DNA of 64,000 bases from Chryseobacterium sp. MYb264. Lineage in GTDB: Bacteria > Bacteroidota > Bacteroidia > Flavobacteriales > Weeksellaceae. Shown one piece after another: positions 8,461 through 16,470 of the stretch. Below the pieces are notes generated by a model. It searched no databases, had not been told where the DNA came from, and saw only the letters and a list, made by a program, of their open reading frames with translations. The first letter of the stretch is position 1. Each line of letters starts with the position of its first letter. The DNA lies in assembly GCF_035974275.1 (NCBI RefSeq), contig NZ_CP142422.1, forward strand, positions 4,712,001 to 4,776,000. The letters run 5' to 3'. The translations under genes and the position numbers were made by a program.

Positions 8461-9012
8461 ATGAAACGATTAATGCTTGTGTGCTTACTTTATCCAGTCT
8501 TTGTGTTTTCTCAAACCAGTGGAAAAGTAATAAAAATTTCAGATGGCGATACGATTACTGTATTATTAAAAGGGAATCAACAAAAAAAACTAAGACTTGC
8601 TGAGGTAGATTGTCCTGAAAAAGGGCAGCCATTTGGGAAAAATGCTAAAGAGTTTACTTCAAAACAGGTTTTTGGAAAAACAATTAGTTTTATTGAAACC
8701 AGTACAGATCGTTATGGACGTTCTATCGCTAAAGTTTATTATGATAACAATAAATACCTTTCCAAAGAGCTGATCAAAGCGGGGATGGGATGGTGGTATT
8801 TTTCCTATTCGAAAGATGCTTCGTTAGGAAAATTACAGGCGAAAGCCCAGCATAACAAAAAAGGACTATGGCAGGATATTCATGCGGTGGCTCCCTGGGA
8901 ATATAGAAAAATGAAGCGGGAGGAATCCAGAAACAAAAAGTATAATGCTCTCTCCACTCAAATAAGCATAACAGGGTTGTCTGCAGATTCTCTGACTGCT
9001 TATCTTAATTGA
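8461..9012 (+). CDS. Secreted staphylococcal-nuclease-like (thermonuclease) protein
   Basis: A 183-aa protein with a signal peptide (MKRLMLVCLLYPVFVFSQ) and one SNase domain (about 20-140). Equivalents of the catalytic Arg35, Glu43 and Arg87 of staphylococcal nuclease are visible as R45 and E53 in RLAEVDCPEKGQPFG and R87 in DRYGRSIAKVYYD; the metal-binding SDGDTITV motif precedes them. It should hydrolyse DNA and RNA outside the cytoplasm in a Ca2+-dependent way. The ATG at 8461 gives the better positively charged signal-peptide start, but Met5 (8473) would leave more leader after the promoter. The gene is intact although mobile debris surrounds it. Confidence 0.9.
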   Translation: MKRLMLVCLLYPVFVFSQTSGKVIKISDGDTITVLLKGNQQKKLRLAEVDCPEKGQPFGKNAKEFTSKQVFGKTISFIETSTDRYGRSIAKVYYDNNKYLSKELIKAGMGWWYFSYSKDASLGKLQAKAQHNKKGLWQDIHAVAPWEYRKMKREESRNKKYNALSTQISITGLSADSLTAYLN

Positions 9013-9158
9013 ATAGATCAATGGAATAGATCCAGCGGATTTCATCAAAAGACGATTACATGATATAAACCTGAATCTTACCATTGAAGCTGGTTCCCAA
9101 TAATTCTTCTGCGGTATAAAACGGGAGAAGTAGTGAAATACGTATGGTTGGATCATTT

Positions 9159-9352
9159 AGAGCCTGTTTAAAATTTTACCGTTTTATTTATTGTCCTTAA
9201 TGAAGTTGATCTTTGCTCCATTTTGATGCTCTTTTGAGCGTATTTTTCACATCCTATTTTTGATTTAGCCCGCTAAATCTGCAAACACGAAGCAAAAAAT
9301 CCATCTCAAAATAGCTATAAAAATTTTTGGCAATAAAATTTAAACAGCCTCT
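9159..9352. mobile_element. MITE-like element, 194 bp
   Basis: The ends are inverted copies: AGAGCCTGTTTAAAATTTTA on the left, and AGAGGCTGTTTAAATTTTAT when the right end is read on the other strand. It carries no gene. An internal short palindrome (GATTTAGC/GCTAAATC) is present. This fits a non-autonomous miniature transposon; the parent element is not in the window. Confidence 0.6.
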
Positions 9353-9397
9353 TAAATAATTTTTATTTTTGCATTCTTTTTCTAGAATTGAAGTTCG

Positions 9398-10090
9398 TTA
9401 TTTTTGAAAATTTATCTGTAAATCTCTGATTAGTAGGATTGCGACAATTTTTGAAATAATGTTGAAATCATTTTGCCGTGAAGTCTTAAGGTAATATATT
9501 GCAAACCCAAATTCATTTCTAAATCCTAATGCTCCCAACAAAACACCTATTTTTCTGGTGATTACCACTGATATTTTATTACCAAACTTAAATTTCTTAT
9601 GTTGTTTGCCTTTATAGATACAGACCACATCCGGCTCGTGAAGAGAATAAACTTTAGATTTTGAATCTCTTTTCTGCGCCAATACACGCACAAATAAATC
9701 AAAAAATATCTGGTAAACAGAGGTTTCACCGAGATGCCTTTGGAGTTTCCGAACCAATCTACCAGCAATGGTTTTTACTTTTCTGTCTGCTCTTAGGGCT
9801 TTACCTTTATTTTTTGGATGATTCCCAAACCGCTGATCCACGCTCAATTTTTTAAGAGTTCGGGTGTAAGTCTGGCGTAAAGTAATACTTTCTTTTTTAG
9901 AAATATCTAGGCATTTTTTTATGATCTTTTTATGCGACTTACTGTCCGTTGGAAATGTAATATTTTTTCCCTGAACGGTTGTGTCCACACTTACATACGG
10001 ATCATCACTATCTTTTCCGTTAATCCGAATACTCTCTTTAAAGATCAACTCTATTCTTGGTTCCCCAATTCTCTTACGAAAATGAGTCAA
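9398..10090 (-). pseudogene. Decayed IS5-type transposase fragment
   Basis: An open minus-strand frame of 230 codons that is only part of a transposase. Its start HFRKRIGE and the stretch VDTTVQGKNITFPTDSK match residues ~108-155 of the complete 446-aa transposase at 59807-61147, and YSLHEPDVVCIYKGK matches its residues ~257-271. The first ~107 residues are missing; after LGALGFRNE the similarity ends, implying an internal or terminal deletion that removed the second catalytic Asp and the Glu. It cannot be active and probably marks an old insertion between the duplicated tRNA pairs. Confidence 0.85.
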
Positions 10091-10091
10091 A

Positions 10092-10216
10092 TCCCTCGAA
10101 GCACATGTACTTGATCCTGATAAACTTGAAGATTTTATGGTGCAAAATGAAGAAGTCCATTTCCTTCTTGCTATTCCGATATCAAAGTCTGAGTTTGAAT
10201 TATTGAATCAAAAGGG
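10092..10216 (+). pseudogene. Gene fragment resembling a Suppressor-of-fused-domain protein C-terminus
   Basis: Reading the plus strand in the frame of the ATG at 10137, and continuing upstream without a stop, gives LDPDKLEDFMVQNEEVHF then LLAIPISKSEFELLNQKGG. This resembles the C-terminal part of bacterial SUFU-domain (PF05076-like) proteins as I remember them, many of which are polymorphic-toxin immunity proteins. The left side is cut by the decayed transposase, the right side by the composite repeat starting at 10217. Only about 40 residues remain, so it is a relic. The family assignment is tentative. Confidence 0.45.
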
Positions 10217-10544
10217 TGGATTAGTATTAAAATTTGGGGAGAAATTGTTTAGATGTATTTTTTTTGCCACGAATGCACCAATATTTTTATTTCCCAAAGA
10301 TAGCATAGATTTTCACAGATGATATCGTTGATTTTCTTTGCTTAACCTTCCGGGTCTTTTATGTGTAGAACGGCTTGGTGATACTTAAAACGGGAGTTGT
10401 CAAGAAACTTGGGCTGGCTTCGTGTTCAATATGTAAAGTGTAAGGAAAAGAATCTGCATCATTCGCAAAATCTGCGAGAGCAAAAAATTTCATCTTACAT
10501 GATCTAAACTTTTTTGCTTAGTCCCCAACTTTTGCGCTTGATCC
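10217..10544 (-). repeat. Composite dispersed repeat, copy 2 (shortest form)
   Basis: It begins GGATTAGTATTAAAATTTGG and ends in the complement of GGATCAAGCGCAAAAGTTGG. It has the same inner order as copy 1 (GCCACGAATGCACC..., GCGAGAGC, CTTACA, TAGTCCCCAAC) but without extra tandem units: 328 bp. It lies just past the terminator of the second tRNA-Pro/tRNA-Arg pair, in the same relative orientation as copies 1 and 3. Confidence 0.8.
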
Positions 10545-10587
10545 CAAAAAGGTTCCGATGCTTTAGTTTATTTAAGGAATATAAACA

Positions 10588-10617
10588 AAAAAACTCACAA
10601 CTTCTGTTGTGAGTTTT
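10588..10617 (-). terminator. Terminator of tRNA-Ser/Pro/Arg (copy 2)
   Basis: Hairpin arms ACTCACAAC/GTTGTGAGT followed by T residues on the minus strand; almost the same as the hairpin at 7597-7625. Confidence 0.8.
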
Positions 10618-10620
10618 AAG

Positions 10621-10694
10621 TGAGCGCGAAAGGATTCGAACCTTTGACCGTCTGCTTAGAAGGCAGATGCTCTATCCAGCTGAGCTACGCACCC
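10621..10694 (-). tRNA. tRNA-Arg(TCT), copy 2
   Basis: A 74-nt cloverleaf, anticodon TCT in loop CTTCTAA; same sequence as the copy at 7629-7702. Confidence 0.95.
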
Positions 10695-10745
10695 ATTGTG
10701 TGTTTTGATTCTCGCTTGTTATTATAATAAATAAAAGCTATTGTG

Positions 10746-10820
10746 TCGGGGCGGCAGGATTCGAACCTGCGACCTCCTGGTCCCAAACCAGGCGCGATGA
10801 CCGGACTACGCTACGCCCCG
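10746..10820 (-). tRNA. tRNA-Pro(TGG), copy 2
   Basis: A 75-nt cloverleaf, anticodon TGG in loop TTTGGGA; same sequence as the copy at 7712-7786. The spacer to tRNA-Arg is longer here (51 nt versus 9). Confidence 0.95.
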
Positions 10821-10845
10821 AATATATTGTTTAGTAAAGAAAAAG

Positions 10846-10930
10846 CGGAGGGTAAGGGATTCGAACCCTTGCGACACTTTCGCGTCGACAGTTTAGCAAA
10901 CTGCTCCATTAACCACTCTGGCAACCCTCC
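10846..10930 (-). tRNA. tRNA-Ser(GCT)
   Basis: An 85-nt class II tRNA with acceptor GGAGGGT/ACCCTCC, a long variable arm (GTCGACGCGAAAGTGTCGC region), discriminator G and anticodon loop TTGCTAA with anticodon GCT. First gene of the minus-strand tRNA operon. Confidence 0.95.
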
Positions 10931-10975
10931 TGTTTATCTTATTTTTTAATGATCGTTGTTCCGTTATTGCGAGTG

Positions 10976-11007
10976 CAAATATAGAACAGATTTCTTTATT
11001 TACCAAA
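10976..11007 (-). promoter_or_regulatory. Promoter of the tRNA-Ser/Pro/Arg operon
   Basis: On the minus strand TTTG (11004-11007), 20 nt, then TATATTTG (10976-10983): a consensus Bacteroidetes promoter 45 nt upstream of tRNA-Ser. Confidence 0.75.
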
Positions 11008-11029
11008 TATTTTTCAAGAAAATTTTGCG

Positions 11030-11037
11030 TATTTTTG
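11030..11037 (+). promoter_or_regulatory. -7 promoter element of the amidase gene
   Basis: TATTTTTG matches TAnnTTTG, 29 nt before the ATG at 11067. No good -33 TTG was seen at the expected distance. Confidence 0.5.
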
Positions 11038-11066
11038 AGCTAATAAATGATTAAAAAAATACACCC

Positions 11067-12095
11067 ATGCGTAAGACATTATATATCATCGGATTAAGTA
11101 CTTTTGTTTTTTCATGTACTTCTCAACAAAATGTAAAAAAAAGTTCATACAAGCCGAAGACCCTGGTATCACAGGCTAAAACTCCGGTGAAACCTCAGGC
11201 AACGGAAAAACCAAAAGCACAAATTACATCTGATCACGGAGTGGAATTTTTTACTACCAATATTGCAGATCCAACGAAAAATGATAATACTGTAAGTTAT
11301 GGCTCTATCGTTTCAGCAAAACCTGCAGGATATAAAGTGGTAAAAACCTATTTTCCGGCAATCGCACAGAATTTTAGACAAAAATATCTGATTCTTCATT
11401 ATACTGCTCTACCGGACGATAAGTCGGTCACGGTTCTTACCCAGCAGAATGTAAGTGCTCATTATCTTGTAAATAATATGGGAGACAATGAAATTTATCA
11501 GTTGGTAGACGAAAACAAACGATCTTACCATGCAGGCGTGAGCTCTTGGAGAAATGATAAAAATCTTAATGACACTTCAATTGGGATTGAAATCGTTAAT
11601 GCAGGATACACTTCGGATGCAACGGGTAAAAAAGTGTTTGCAACTTTTGATGATGCTCAGGTGAAAAAAGTGGCGGCTTTGGCTAAAGATATTATTACGA
11701 GATATCAGATTCCGGCAACCAACGTGTTGGCGCATTCAGATATTGCACCAACCAGAAAACAGGATCCGGGACCCATGTTCCCTTGGAAAAAACTGTATGA
11801 TGAATATCAAATCGGGATGTGGTACGATCAGGCGGCTAAGCAGAATTACTACGATCTGGCAACGTCAACAGATTTTCAGACAAAATATATCGATCCTACA
11901 TTTATCTACAGTGTGCAGACTCAATTGCAAAAATTCGGATACGGACTCGATTTAAGCGGGAAATGGGACGATGCAACAAAGAAAACCATTGAGGCTTTTC
12001 AGTATCATTTCCGACCTCAGAATTATGATGGAATTATGGATGCCGAAACATGGTCCATATTACAAGCCTTGAATCTAAAATATTCTACAAAATAA
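11067..12095 (+). CDS. N-acetylmuramoyl-L-alanine amidase lipoprotein (AmiD-like)
   Basis: A 342-aa lipoprotein: the signal peptide ends in FVFSC with lipid-carrying C17. Residues ~100-240 form an Amidase_2 domain; the zinc ligands are readable as H111 in LILHYTALP, H223 in LAHSDIAPTRKQDPGP, and D233. The C-terminal ~80 residues (FIYSVQTQLQKFGY, then GKWDDATKKTIEAFQ) form a peptidoglycan-binding PGBD1 domain. It should cut the amide between MurNAc and the stem peptide from the periplasmic or outer-membrane side, for wall recycling or remodelling. Domain order matches E. coli AmiD. Confidence 0.92.
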   Translation: MRKTLYIIGLSTFVFSCTSQQNVKKSSYKPKTLVSQAKTPVKPQATEKPKAQITSDHGVEFFTTNIADPTKNDNTVSYGSIVSAKPAGYKVVKTYFPAIAQNFRQKYLILHYTALPDDKSVTVLTQQNVSAHYLVNNMGDNEIYQLVDENKRSYHAGVSSWRNDKNLNDTSIGIEIVNAGYTSDATGKKVFATFDDAQVKKVAALAKDIITRYQIPATNVLAHSDIAPTRKQDPGPMFPWKKLYDEYQIGMWYDQAAKQNYYDLATSTDFQTKYIDPTFIYSVQTQLQKFGYGLDLSGKWDDATKKTIEAFQYHFRPQNYDGIMDAETWSILQALNLKYSTK

Positions 12096-12102
12096 ATAGT
12101 TT

Positions 12103-12128
12103 TAAAGCGCATCGTAAGATGCGTTTTT
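12103..12128 (+). terminator. Rho-independent terminator
   Basis: AAGCGCATC and GATGCGTTTTT form a compact stem with a T run after the amidase gene. Confidence 0.75.
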
Positions 12129-12167
12129 GCTATCTTTAGGCCACAAAAAAAATTAACATTATCTGTA

Positions 12168-13568
12168 ATGGAAAATTTCAGAAAAGAGAGTGATTTATTA
12201 GGTGAACTGGATGTTCCTGTAAATGCATATTATGGAGTTCAGACACAAAGAGCGATCAATAATTTCAAGATCTCGGGGCAGCTTTTGTCTTCGTATCCTG
12301 ACTTTATCAAAGGATTGGCTTTTGTGAAAAAAGCGGCAGCGAAAACCAATTATGAATTAGGTTTGCTTGATGAAAATTTGTATTTCAAAATCGCTGAAGC
12401 TTGTGAAGAAATTATCGAAGGTAAATTTCATGAGGAATTTCCTGTTGATATGATTCAGGGAGGAGCGGGAACTTCAATCAACATGAATGCCAATGAAGTT
12501 ATCGCCAATATTGTATTAGAAAAATTAGGTAAAAATAAAGGAGAGTATGAATTTTGTTCTCCTAACGATCATATCAACCTTTCACAGTCCACCAACGATG
12601 CGTATCCTACTGCTATTAAAATGGGATTGCTGCACATGAATGTTGGACTGGTTCAGAGATTGGAAAGTATTGTGCAGGCATTTCGAGCAAAAGGAAACGA
12701 ATTTCAGGATGTTATCAAAATGGGAAGAACGCAGCTTCAGGATGCGGTTCCCATGACTTTAGGCCAGGAATTTGAAGCATTTGCGGCTACGCTGGAGGAA
12801 GATATTTCTAAATTAAACAGTAATGCCGATCTTTTTGTAGAAGTGAATATGGGGGCTACCGCAATCGGGACAGGACTGAATGCTCCGGTAGGATATGCCG
12901 CGCTTTGTGCTAAAAACCTGGCTCAGCTTACCGGTTTTCCGGTTATTTCCGCACCCAATTTAGTAGAAGCAACACCTGATACGGGTTCTTACGTCATCTA
13001 TTCTTCTGCGATGAAGCGTCTTGCCGTGAAATTATCGAAGATTTGTAATGACCTAAGATTACTTTCTTCAGGGCCAAGAGCGGGACTTTTTGAAATCAAT
13101 TTACCTCCAATGCAGCCGGGATCTTCCATTATGCCGGGAAAAGTAAACCCTGTGATTCCGGAAGTGGTGAATCAGGTGTGTTTTAAAGTGATCGGAAATG
13201 ATTTAACGGTTACTTTTGCTGCCGAAGCCGGGCAATTACAGCTGAATGTAATGGAACCTGTTCTTTCACACGCGATCATGGAAAATATAAACTTCCTTTG
13301 TAATGCCCTCGACACCCTTCGCGATAAATGTGTGGTTGGAATTACGGCTAACAAAGAGGTTTGTTTACATATGGTGAAACACAGCATCGGGATTGTTACG
13401 GCGCTTAATCCGTACATCGGTTATAAACAATCTACGGCGATTGCTAAAGAGGCTTTGGCAACGGGAACAAGTGTTTATAATTTAGTGTTGGAAAAAGGAA
13501 TTCTTTCTCAGGAAAAACTTGATGAGATTCTGGATCCGAAAAATATGTTGAAACCACATAGTAAATAA
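12168..13568 (+). CDS. aspA: Aspartate ammonia-lyase
   Basis: A 466-aa member of the aspartase/fumarase superfamily. The signature GSSIMPGKVNPVIPE lies at about 317-331, with the catalytic Ser on the mobile loop. Earlier motifs are GGAGTSINMNANEVIAN (~97-113) and SPNDHINLSQSTNDAYPT. The combination fits aspartase (aspartate to fumarate plus ammonia) better than class II fumarase, but only assay or phylogeny would settle it. A near-consensus -7 element (TATCTTTA, 12131-12138) is upstream. The following gene starts 6 nt after the stop, so aspA may be cotranscribed with the glycan genes. Confidence 0.9.
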   Translation: MENFRKESDLLGELDVPVNAYYGVQTQRAINNFKISGQLLSSYPDFIKGLAFVKKAAAKTNYELGLLDENLYFKIAEACEEIIEGKFHEEFPVDMIQGGAGTSINMNANEVIANIVLEKLGKNKGEYEFCSPNDHINLSQSTNDAYPTAIKMGLLHMNVGLVQRLESIVQAFRAKGNEFQDVIKMGRTQLQDAVPMTLGQEFEAFAATLEEDISKLNSNADLFVEVNMGATAIGTGLNAPVGYAALCAKNLAQLTGFPVISAPNLVEATPDTGSYVIYSSAMKRLAVKLSKICNDLRLLSSGPRAGLFEINLPPMQPGSSIMPGKVNPVIPEVVNQVCFKVIGNDLTVTFAAEAGQLQLNVMEPVLSHAIMENINFLCNALDTLRDKCVVGITANKEVCLHMVKHSIGIVTALNPYIGYKQSTAIAKEALATGTSVYNLVLEKGILSQEKLDEILDPKNMLKPHSK

Positions 13569-13574
13569 TATTCT

Positions 13575-14369
13575 GTGAGTAAAATCAAAAAAACAGTTCA
13601 GGCACTTCAAAATATTGCACAGGAACCCAGTTTGCTGAATTTGGTACTGAACGACAAAGAAGTCAGAAAAAAAGAATTTCTTAAAAAATATCCGCATTTA
13701 GAAACCCTTCCTCAGATCAGTTTATTGGATTTGAATAAAGATTTTGATGAATCCATTGATATCTGCTTTTTGGACGGAGCTTCTCTGCCGACAGATTTAG
13801 CACTGCTTAAAATTTTGGCGAAAGGTAAGAACAGTTATTTTGAAATCGGAACCTGGAGAGGAGAGAGCGTTTGGAACGTTGCAAAAGTAATTGATGACTG
13901 TACCACGCTTAATCTTTCAAAAGAGGAGATTGTTGCCTTGGGCATCGATAAAAAATATGCAGAACTTCACGGAATTGTTTCAAAAAAAAATCAGGATATT
14001 CTTCATTTGGAAGGAAATTCAAAGGTTTTTGATTTCAGAGGTTTGGATAAAAAATATGACCTTATTTTCATCGATGGCGATCATTCTTACGAAATGGTAA
14101 AAAATGATACGGAAAAGGTTTTTGGCAATTTAATTCATGAAAATTCTATCGTTGTATGGCATGATTACGCTTTTAATCCTGAAAAAATACGATACGAAGT
14201 TTTTCAGGGAATTTTAGATGGTATGCCGAGTAATTTTCATGAAAATTTGTATCACGTTCAAAATTCTTTGTGTGCGGTTTTCATGAAAGGAAATTTTAAA
14301 ACGAAAAAATTTCAGAGTTTAAATGAACCTGAATTTTTATTTGAAGTTAACTTGAAAATTAAAAAGTGA
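13575..14369 (+). CDS. Class I SAM-dependent methyltransferase
   Basis: A 264-aa protein starting at GTG. The SAM-binding motif FEIGTWRGESVWNVAK lies in the first half; DLIFIDGDHSYEMVKND and VVWHDYAF follow, the pattern of Methyltransf_24-type enzymes often found in surface-glycan or cephalosporin-hydroxylase-like groups. The substrate is unknown. Its stop overlaps the GTG of the next gene by 4 nt, indicating translational coupling with the glycosyltransferase. Confidence 0.8.
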   Translation: MSKIKKTVQALQNIAQEPSLLNLVLNDKEVRKKEFLKKYPHLETLPQISLLDLNKDFDESIDICFLDGASLPTDLALLKILAKGKNSYFEIGTWRGESVWNVAKVIDDCTTLNLSKEEIVALGIDKKYAELHGIVSKKNQDILHLEGNSKVFDFRGLDKKYDLIFIDGDHSYEMVKNDTEKVFGNLIHENSIVVWHDYAFNPEKIRYEVFQGILDGMPSNFHENLYHVQNSLCAVFMKGNFKTKKFQSLNEPEFLFEVNLKIKK

Positions 14370-15220
14370 GATTTTTAATCATAATTCCTGCCCATAACGA
14401 GGAGGATCATCTGCCGTTTACTTTAGAATCTTTAGAGCGTCAAAGTTGTAAAGATTTTAAAGTGATGGTGGTGAATGATGGTTCTACAGACAAAACAGCT
14501 GAGGTTATCAAAGGGTTTACTGACAGAGATTCCCGATTTGAGACCATTAATCTTCAGAAATCAGCGCATCAACCGGGTTCAAAAGTGGTAAATGCGTTCA
14601 AAAATGGTTTAAAAACTCAGAATATCAATGATTTTGACGTCATTTGTAAGTTTGATGCCGACATTATTCTCTCTGAAAATTATCTTCAGTCTGTACAAAA
14701 TGCTTTTCAAAATAATCTGACATACGGTTTGGTTGGCGGATTGCTGTACATTGAAAAAAATGGCGAATGGATATATGAAGGGAATTCCAATAAACACCAT
14801 GTAAGGGGGCCTATGAAGGCGTACCGAAAGGAATGTTTTGAAGCGATGGGCGGTTTGAGAGAAACCCTGGGCTGGGATAATATAGATTCTATTCTGCTTG
14901 AAAATTTAGGCTGGAAAGAAGTTGTTTTGCCTGAACTGCATGTGAAATTGATTAAAGTAAAAGGAGCAGATTACACGGTAAAAGCTTCTGATTATTACGG
15001 AAGATATTTCTACTTTTTAGGGTTAAGGAGGTTCTTAGCGTATGTGGCTTCTGCAAAGGAGGGAATGAAAAGCAAATCGGTTTCTTTTTTCTTTCAGATC
15101 GTAAAATCATACGAAGAGTGCCGCTCTCAAAAATTAGAATTAAAAATTTCTGAACAGGAAAGAAAAGTAATCAACGGTCAACGCTGGAAAATGCTGAAAA
15201 ATAAGTGGTTGGGAATGTAA
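14366..15220 (+). CDS. Family 2 glycosyltransferase
   Basis: A 284-aa GT-A fold enzyme starting at GTG. N-terminal IIIPAHNEEDHLPFTLESL and VMVVNDGSTDKTAEV bind the nucleotide sugar; the DxD motif is KFDADIILSE (~97-106). GLRETLGWDNIDSILLE resembles the ED acceptor region. No membrane helices. It should transfer a sugar in the cytoplasm to a surface polysaccharide or lipid carrier. Coupled to the methyltransferase upstream. Confidence 0.88.
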   Translation: MRFLIIIPAHNEEDHLPFTLESLERQSCKDFKVMVVNDGSTDKTAEVIKGFTDRDSRFETINLQKSAHQPGSKVVNAFKNGLKTQNINDFDVICKFDADIILSENYLQSVQNAFQNNLTYGLVGGLLYIEKNGEWIYEGNSNKHHVRGPMKAYRKECFEAMGGLRETLGWDNIDSILLENLGWKEVVLPELHVKLIKVKGADYTVKASDYYGRYFYFLGLRRFLAYVASAKEGMKSKSVSFFFQIVKSYEECRSQKLELKISEQERKVINGQRWKMLKNKWLGM

Positions 15221-15249
15221 TCGTTTATTTCATTTGTGAAAATATCTTA

Positions 15250-15305
15250 TAAGTCCCGAAGGGACGATTTAGAGTTAGGATAGGATGATAATCCTATCAT
15301 TACAA
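15250..15305. repeat. Short palindromic intergenic motifs
   Basis: AAGTCCCGAAGGGAC is a palindrome of a kind often seen between genes in this phylum. It is followed by GATAGGAT/ATCCTATC, a second small hairpin. Both lie between the two glycosyltransferase genes. Confidence 0.5.
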
Positions 15306-15402
15306 CAACCAACGATGAAAGATGCTGAAAAAGAAATGGCTTAAAATGTAATGATTCGTGCCATTTGTGAAAAATTTGTGTCATTAGTGTTTAGAAATAG
15401 AA

Positions 15403-16470
15403 TTGAGAAAAATAGCCTACATAGAAATTGATACCCACGCTGAAATTGCTCAGAGTTTCCTGGACGTAATGAAAGATTCTACGGGATTTTCTGTGGATTA
15501 TTATTTTTCAAAAAAGATAAAAGATCAGATCGACGATTATAATGAAGATGTGTTTTTATCGGATAGTTCTATGATTTTGGAGCAATTGAAGGTGAAAAAA
15601 TACGATCTTATTATTGTAGGAACTGTTCATCGATATTTTAATACTTTTCAGACTATCGCGGAAAAATATAATACTAGTTTTATTGTTCATAATATTAATT
15701 TTACTACAATTTCAAAATCAGACTTAATTAAAAATATTTTTAAAGAAGATCTTATTTATCGTTTAAAATTATGGTGGAAAGAAGGACTTTTTTATACTTC
15801 AAAAACGTATCGAAAAGCTAAAAATCTCTTGGTTTTAGATGAAGAATTGGCATCAGTTTCATGTCAATTTCTGCCTATTTTTTATACAAAAAACGATGCT
15901 TTCACGGAAAATAAAGTTCTGACGGTTGTTATTCCTGGCGGAGTTTCGCAGAAAAGAAGAGATTATTATTCTATTTTTAGTAAGATTAAGGAATTAGAAA
16001 ATAGCATTAAAGAAGGAAAATCAGAGATTAAGTTACTGCAATTTGTCTTTTTAGGAAAGGCGTCAGGAAATGAACTTACGGAGCTTATTAATTTGGAAGG
16101 TAGCGTAGAATATATTTCAATTCAATACTTTTCCGAGCGGGTTTCGCCTGAGGGTTTTGAGGGTTGGATGCAGAAAGCGGATGTTTTATGGTGCCCGATT
16201 CAGGAGGAAACAACCTTTTTTAGTCAAAAGGAAATTTACGGAAAAACAAAGATGACCGGAAATCTTGGAGACGCGATTAAATATGGTAAATCGGCTGTTT
16301 TTCCTGCGAATTATTCATCAAAATTGGATTTCATTATTCCTGAGCAAAAAGATATTCTGGAACAATTCCGAATAGTAAAGCAAGCGTCTTTTGATTTCCA
16401 GAAGAATTATAACAAAAAGAAGGTTCAGCAGGAGTTAGAAAACGTGCTGAATCGTCTGATTTTTACTTAA
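15403..16470 (+). CDS. Glycosyltransferase-like protein
   Basis: A 355-aa soluble protein starting at TTG. The fold looks like two Rossmann-like halves: KKYDLIIVGTVHRYF near 65-80, then VLTVVIPGGVSQKRRDYYSIF (short of a full match) near 170, and a C-terminal GDAIKYGKSAVFP. This resembles GT-B glycosyltransferases, but no diagnostic motif is certain. Its context between GT2 and Wzx genes supports a surface-glycan role. Its end overlaps the convergent flippase gene by 8 nt. Confidence 0.55.
   Translation: MRKIAYIEIDTHAEIAQSFLDVMKDSTGFSVDYYFSKKIKDQIDDYNEDVFLSDSSMILEQLKVKKYDLIIVGTVHRYFNTFQTIAEKYNTSFIVHNINFTTISKSDLIKNIFKEDLIYRLKLWWKEGLFYTSKTYRKAKNLLVLDEELASVSCQFLPIFYTKNDAFTENKVLTVVIPGGVSQKRRDYYSIFSKIKELENSIKEGKSEIKLLQFVFLGKASGNELTELINLEGSVEYISIQYFSERVSPEGFEGWMQKADVLWCPIQEETTFFSQKEIYGKTKMTGNLGDAIKYGKSAVFPANYSSKLDFIIPEQKDILEQFRIVKQASFDFQKNYNKKKVQQELENVLNRLIFT

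Noticed and set aside
9932..10114. Plus-strand frames across the dead transposase
   Set aside because: They are the opposite strand of the transposase remnant, which has clear protein similarity on the minus strand.
10743..10949. Open frame of 68 codons spanning tRNA genes
   Set aside because: It is the plus-strand reading of tRNA-Pro and tRNA-Ser, which are encoded on the minus strand.
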